NCBI RefSeq assembly: GCF_000786215.1
Contig: NZ_JROG01000004.1
Span: forward strand, 124,001-188,000
Direction of reading: 5' to 3'
DNA: 64,000 nt
Source: Sphingomonas sp. 35-24ZXX
GTDB taxonomy: Bacteria > Pseudomonadota > Alphaproteobacteria > Sphingomonadales > Sphingomonadaceae
A program made the position numbers and the translations under genes. Under the pieces are notes generated by a model. That model was not told where the DNA came from, did no database searches, and worked only from the letters and a program-made list of their open reading frames with translations. Below are positions 59,931 through 64,000 of the stretch, piece after piece. Every line of letters begins with the position of its first letter. Positions within the stretch are counted from its first letter, which is position 1.

Positions 59931-61052
59931 ATGCCCATGGCCACTCTATTCGATCCCATCCAGCTCGGCGCGATTGCCTGCCCCAACCGCATCCTGATGG
60001 CGCCGCTCACCCGCTGCCGTTCGACCAAGGCGCACGTTCCAGTCCCGCTGATGGGCGAATATTATGCGCAGCGCGCCAGCGCCGGCCTGATCATCTCCGA
60101 AGCCACCGGGATCAGCCCTGAAGGCCTGGGCACCCCGTTTGCGCCGGGCATCTGGAACGACGAACAGGTCGAGGCCTGGAAGCCGATCACCGAGAAGGTG
60201 CACGAGGCGGGCGGGCGGATCATCTGCCAGTTGTGGCACATGGGCCGGCTGGTGCACTCGGACTTCATCGGCGGCAAGCCGCCCATCTCGGCCTCGGCCA
60301 CCCGGTTCGATTATCATGCGCACACCTATGAGGGGCTGAAGCCCTATGACACCGCCCGCGCGCTGCCGGTGGACGAGATTCCTCGCGTGATCGACGATTA
60401 TGCCCGCGCGACAGAAAACGCGCGCAAGGCAGGCTTCGACGGCATACAGATCCACGCCGCCAACGGCTATCTGATCGACCAGTTCATCCGTTCGTCCTCC
60501 AACCTGCGCGACGACGATTATGGCGGCGCGATCGAGAACCGCATCCGGCTGCTGGGTGAAGTAACCGAGCGGCTGGTCGATGTGTGGAGCCACGACCATG
60601 TGTCGGTGCGCCTGTCGCCCAATGGCGAGACCCAGGGCGTCAACGATGCCACGCCCGAGCAGACCTTCACCGCGGCCGCCGCGCTGCTCGACCGGATCGG
60701 GATCGCGTTCCTCGAACTGCGCGAACCGCCCGCCAACGGCACGTTCGGCGCCAGCGACACGCCGCCGGTGAGCCCGCATATCCGCAAGGTGTTCAACGCC
60801 CCCCTCGTGCTCAACAGCGATTATGTGCTCGAAAACGCCGCCGCAGCGATGGCCGAGGGCCGCGCCGACGCGATCAGCTTTGGTCGCACCTTCCTGGCGA
60901 ACCCGGATTTGCCCGCGCGTCTGGCCATCAATGCGCCGCTGACGCCGGACAATCCCGCGCGCTGGTACGGCCAGGGCGGCGAGGGCTATACCGATTACCC
61001 GACGATGGCCGAGCAGCAGGCTGTCAGCGCCGAGGCCGTCCCCGCGTCATGA
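59931..61052 (+). CDS. Old Yellow Enzyme family alkene/N-ethylmaleimide reductase
   Basis: An FMN- and NAD(P)H-dependent reductase of activated C=C bonds or nitro groups, 373 residues. It starts MPMATLFDPIQLGAIACPNR ILMAPLTRCR. The OYE signature IQIHAANGYLIDQFIRSSSN carries the substrate-binding His175 and Asn178. DDYGGAIENRIRLLGEV and the C-terminal GRADAISFGRTFLANPDLPA R follow. GGAG lies just upstream. It overlaps the next gene by ATGA. Confidence 0.92.
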   Translation: MPMATLFDPIQLGAIACPNRILMAPLTRCRSTKAHVPVPLMGEYYAQRASAGLIISEATGISPEGLGTPFAPGIWNDEQVEAWKPITEKVHEAGGRIICQLWHMGRLVHSDFIGGKPPISASATRFDYHAHTYEGLKPYDTARALPVDEIPRVIDDYARATENARKAGFDGIQIHAANGYLIDQFIRSSSNLRDDDYGGAIENRIRLLGEVTERLVDVWSHDHVSVRLSPNGETQGVNDATPEQTFTAAAALLDRIGIAFLELREPPANGTFGASDTPPVSPHIRKVFNAPLVLNSDYVLENAAAAMAEGRADAISFGRTFLANPDLPARLAINAPLTPDNPARWYGQGGEGYTDYPTMAEQQAVSAEAVPAS

Positions 61053-61849
61053 TCGCCAGCGGCCAGCCGTGGTTGATCAGCCTGGTGCTGCTGGGCACCG
61101 CGCTGGCGCTGCTGCTGGCCGAGGCGCTGTTCCCGCGCCGCCGTCGTACCCTTGCCGTATCGCGCCGCTGGCCGACGCATCTGGGGTTTGTGCTGGTCAA
61201 TATGCCGGTCGAGCGCGGGGTGCAGGCTCTGGTCTTCATCGGTCTGTTCGGCGCGGTGACCGGCTATGCCGAGCAGCCCGATTTCGGCCTGCTGCCGCTG
61301 ACGGGTCTTCCCGGCTGGGCGCAGGGCGTGCTGGCAATCGCGCTGCTCGACCTCGCCGTCTGGGCGCAGCACTGGGCGACGCACCGGCTGCCGTGGCTGT
61401 GGCGGCTGCACCGCGTGCACCATGCCGACCGCGATCTCGATCTGTCGACGGCCTTGCGTTTTCACCCTGTCGAGATCGGGCTGTCGATGCTGTTCAAGAT
61501 GGGCGTCGCGCTGGCGCTGGGTGCGCCGCTCTGGGCGCTGATCGTGTTCGAATTGCTGCTGGCGGTGCTGCCGATGTTCAATCACGCCAATCTGGCGCTG
61601 CCGCTATGGCTGGACAGTGTGCTGCGGTGGGTGATCGTGACGCCCGACATGCACCGCGTTCACCACAGCACCCGCCGGGTCGAGCATGACAGCAACTACG
61701 GTTTCTGCCTATCGGTCTGGGACCGTATGTTCCGCACCTATCGCCCGCGGCCCAGCGGCGGACACGAGACGATGGCGATCGGTCTCAACGACTATCCCGG
61801 GCCGGAAACCACGCGCTGGACCTGGGCGATGCTGCTGCCGTTTCGCTAA
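61049..61849 (+). CDS. Sterol desaturase / fatty acid hydroxylase family protein
   Basis: A predicted membrane di-iron oxygenase, 266 residues from ATG 61049. About five hydrophobic segments are visible. The three His clusters are HWATH, HRVHH and the C-terminal HRVHHSTRRVEHDSNYG. The exact substrate is unknown. It overlaps the OYE gene by ATGA. Confidence 0.88.
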   Translation: MIASGQPWLISLVLLGTALALLLAEALFPRRRRTLAVSRRWPTHLGFVLVNMPVERGVQALVFIGLFGAVTGYAEQPDFGLLPLTGLPGWAQGVLAIALLDLAVWAQHWATHRLPWLWRLHRVHHADRDLDLSTALRFHPVEIGLSMLFKMGVALALGAPLWALIVFELLLAVLPMFNHANLALPLWLDSVLRWVIVTPDMHRVHHSTRRVEHDSNYGFCLSVWDRMFRTYRPRPSGGHETMAIGLNDYPGPETTRWTWAMLLPFR

Positions 61850-61960
61850 CCAGGCGCTCAGGGCGCGTGGTAAGCCCTTGAACATCCGTTTGAATTTCAC
61901 ATCTGGCAGGTGCGCCTGCCCGTCCCTTTTGCCCCGCCGGGCATGGAGAACCCCCAACCA

Positions 61961-63190
61961 ATGTCCCTGCTGACCAACATCACCGCCGACCGCCAGAGCT
62001 TTGTCACGCATCTCGAATGCTCGATGACGGGAGAAATCTATCCCGCTGACGAGGTGCACGGCCTGTCGCGCGTCGGACGGCCTTTGCTGGTGCGCTATGA
62101 CCTGCCCGCCATCGCCGCGCATCTCAATCGCGATGCACTGGCGGCGCGGGAGACCGATCTGTGGCGCTGGCGCGAACTGCTGCCGGTGCGGCACACGCGC
62201 GACATCGTCAGCCTGGGCGAGATCGAGACGCCGCTGGTGCCGCTGCCGGTGTCGGGGGGCGCACACGTGCTGGTCAAGGACGAAGGGCGCTTGCCCACGG
62301 GGTCGTTCAAGGCGCGCGGGCTGGTGATGGCCGTCGCGATGGCCAAGGCGCTGGGCATCACGCGGATCGCCATGCCGACCAATGGAAATGCAGGCGCTGC
62401 GCTCGCCGCCTATGCGACGCGCTGCGGCATCGAGACGGTGGTGTTCTGCCCCGAGGATACGCCCGACATCAACGTCCGCGAGATCGCGCTGCAGGGTGCG
62501 CGCGTGTGGCGGGTCAACGGGCTGATCGACGATTGCGGCGCGATCGTCGGCGAGGGCGCCAGGCAGGGCCGCTGGTTCGATTTCTCGACGCTGAAGGAGC
62601 CCTATCGGATCGAGGGCAAGAAGACGATGGGGCTGGAGCTGGCCGCGCAGTTCGGTTGGAGCCTCCCCGATGCGATCTTCTACCCCACCGGCGGCGGCAC
62701 CGGGCTGATTGGCATGTGGAAGGCGTTCGACGAACTCGAGGCCCTGGGGTGGATCGGCCCGGAGCGGCCCAAGATGTTTGCGGTCCAGGCGGCGGGCTGC
62801 GCGCCGATCGTCAAGGCGTTCGACGATGGCGTCGAGCATGCCGAGCGCTGGGAAAATGCGCAGACGGTGGCAGCGGGGATCCGCGTGCCGCGCGCGGTGG
62901 GCGATTTCCTGATCCTGCGCGCTGTTCGGGAAAGCGGCGGCAAGGCACTGGCGGTCGAGGATGCGGCGATCGAAGCGGCGGTCGAACAGGCAGCGCGGCA
63001 GGACGGGCTGCTGCTGTGTCCCGAAGGCGGCGCTACGCTTGCGGCCTACCACCAGGCCCTGTCAGCCGGGCTGGTGAGCACGGCAGACAGGGTGGTGCTG
63101 TTCAATTGCGCCACCGGGCTGAAATACCCGATGGCCGATGCCTCACGGCATCTCGACCGGCACGCACCGATCGATTTCGACGCCTTATAA
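61961..63190 (+). CDS. thrC: Threonine synthase
   Basis: PLP-dependent conversion of O-phosphohomoserine to threonine, 409 residues. The N-terminus MSLLTNITADRQSFVTHLEC SMTGEIYP and the PLP lysine K117 in GRLPTGSFKARGLVMA are typical. Also present are MPTNGNAGAALAAYA, GGGTGLIGMWKAF and the C-terminal LLCPEGGATLAAYHQ. ATG 61943 is an alternative start, adding six residues. Its stop overlaps the convergent acyl-CoA dehydrogenase stop by a few bases. Confidence 0.9.
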   Translation: MSLLTNITADRQSFVTHLECSMTGEIYPADEVHGLSRVGRPLLVRYDLPAIAAHLNRDALAARETDLWRWRELLPVRHTRDIVSLGEIETPLVPLPVSGGAHVLVKDEGRLPTGSFKARGLVMAVAMAKALGITRIAMPTNGNAGAALAAYATRCGIETVVFCPEDTPDINVREIALQGARVWRVNGLIDDCGAIVGEGARQGRWFDFSTLKEPYRIEGKKTMGLELAAQFGWSLPDAIFYPTGGGTGLIGMWKAFDELEALGWIGPERPKMFAVQAAGCAPIVKAFDDGVEHAERWENAQTVAAGIRVPRAVGDFLILRAVRESGGKALAVEDAAIEAAVEQAARQDGLLLCPEGGATLAAYHQALSAGLVSTADRVVLFNCATGLKYPMADASRHLDRHAPIDFDAL

Positions 63191-64000
63191 AGGAAACGCC
63201 TGACGGATCGCGAGCAGGCGGCGCAGCGCGCGGCCCAGCGGCAGTTCCTCGGACATGCCCATGCCGCCGTGCAGCTGGATAGCCTGCTTGCCGACCTCGA
63301 CCCCATCCTCGCTGACCGCACGATAGGCGGCGCGTGCGGCGCGGGTCATCGCTTCGGCATCGCCTGCCAGATCGTGCGTCACCGCTTCATAGACCAGCGA
63401 GCGCGCCTGATCGAAGGCGACCGACATGTCGACCATGCGGTGCTGCAGCACCTGGAAGCTTGCGAGTGCGACGCCGAACTGCTTGCGGTCGACGGTATAG
63501 GCCTGCGTCGCGAGGCACAGGCGCCGCATGATGCCGGTGCCTTCTGCCGCCAGCAGCAGCCGGGCCTTGTCGATGACCTTCTGCAGGGCCTCTGCTGCAG
63601 CACCAGTGCCCAGCAGCAGCGCGTCCGCACCCACTGCAGCCTGGTCGAGCGCCACGTCGGCGGCCCAATGGTCGTCGCGCAGGCGATAGGGGGTCACGGT
63701 GACACCCGCGCCGTCGGCCGGCACGAGGAACAGCCCAAGGCCCGCACCACCGCTGCCGGGTTCGCCTTCGATCCGCGCCAGAACGATGATGTGCTCGGCC
63801 GCCGCCGCGCCATGCGCCAGCGACTTGTGGCCCGAGAGCGTCCAGCCGTCGCCGCTCTGCGTGGCGCGCGCTTCGCAATACCAGATGTCATGGCGCGCGC
63901 GCGGCTCGTGCAGCGCCACGCCGATCGGCGCGCCGCCTGCAACGATACCTTCGATCAGGTCGCTGCGCTGCTGCGAGTCTGCGCTGGCGGCGATCAGGCC
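63185..64000 (-). CDS. Acyl-CoA dehydrogenase family protein, partial (N-terminus beyond window)
   Basis: The C-terminal ~270 residues of a flavin acyl-CoA dehydrogenase. The frame is open to the right edge and begins mid-protein (LIAASADSQQRSDLIEG). The middle beta domain has GVALHEPRARHDIWYCEARA, GWTLSGHKSLAHGAAAAEHI and LGLFLVPADG. The helical C-terminal domain has AYTVDRKQFGVALASFQVLQ HRMVDMSVAFDQARSLVYEA and the hallmark AIQLHGGMGMSEELPLGR. The usual catalytic Glu context cannot be judged with confidence, so substrate chain length is open. Confidence 0.88.
   Translation of the reverse strand, partial: GLIAASADSQQRSDLIEGIVAGGAPIGVALHEPRARHDIWYCEARATQSGDGWTLSGHKSLAHGAAAAEHIIVLARIEGEPGSGGAGLGLFLVPADGAGVTVTPYRLRDDHWAADVALDQAAVGADALLLGTGAAAEALQKVIDKARLLLAAEGTGIMRRLCLATQAYTVDRKQFGVALASFQVLQHRMVDMSVAFDQARSLVYEAVTHDLAGDAEAMTRAARAAYRAVSEDGVEVGKQAIQLHGGMGMSEELPLGRALRRLLAIRQAFPL

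Noticed and set aside
1-64000. CRISPR arrays, tRNA/rRNA genes, integrases, transposases, prophage
   Set aside because: None seen on either strand. The short repeats found are REP-like palindromes or in-gene minisatellites, not spacer arrays.

Overview
The window looks like a chromosomal segment of a motile, GC-rich alphaproteobacterium, most likely of the order Sphingomonadales. I infer this from the pervasive G/C third positions, the CTGAGCTTGTCGAAGG-type and TGTCCCGAG-type interspersed repeats typical of sphingomonads, the MlaE permease carrying its own STAS domain, and the gene neighbours (COQ9, RibH, HisC followed by TyrC). No rRNA, tRNA, CRISPR array, phage or insertion sequence was seen.

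Layout. (1) 1-10947, minus strand: a two-partner secretion operon with a TpsB/FhaC-type outer-membrane pore, a 2726-residue glycine-rich TpsA exoprotein, and a third exported protein cut by the left edge. All joints are 4-base ATGA overlaps. (2) 11286-13294, plus: hisC and tyrC (aromatic and histidine amino acid synthesis). (3) 13473-15674, minus: an exported M24 metallopeptidase and a HAD-IB phosphatase. (4) 15830-19448, plus: a Mla-type lipid transport operon (STAS-MlaE permease, MlaF ATPase, MlaD MCE protein, auxiliary lipoprotein), then ribH. (5) 19950-57260: an almost complete flagellar regulon of about 37 kb. (6) 57272-64000: a ParA-type ATPase, COQ9, an EamA transporter, an Old Yellow Enzyme reductase, a sterol-desaturase-family protein, threonine synthase, and an acyl-CoA dehydrogenase cut by the right edge.

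The flagellar region. The minus-strand block holds flgBCDEFGHIJKL followed by motAB. The plus strand holds a second MotA/MotB-like pair, flgA, flgMN, a lytic transglycosylase with flhA and fliA, and then fliEFGHIJKLMNOPQR-flhB and fliD-fliS behind a sigma-54 activator gene. Three flagellin genes lie in tandem on the minus strand.

Promoter elements read by eye give a coherent two-tier hierarchy. Sigma-54 sites (TGGCAC-N5-TTGC) precede flgB, flgA, the transglycosylase-flhA-fliA operon and the activator-fliE operon. Sigma-28 sites (TTAA-N15-[G/A]CCGTTAA or close) precede each flagellin, flgM, fliD and motA. The activator would therefore switch on basal body, hook, export apparatus and FliA, and FliA (restrained by FlgM) would then switch on filament, cap and stator genes. 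No chemotaxis genes, flhF, rpoN or fliT are visible here.

Most worth a second look: the divergent second stator-like pair whose MotB-like partner lacks the usual peptidoglycan-binding signature; the paired CGGCAA/TGCCG palindromes between it and flgB; the very short hook protein; FliM without the usual CheY-binding N-terminus; the repeat-bearing control region of the activator gene; and the truncated third gene of the secretion operon.
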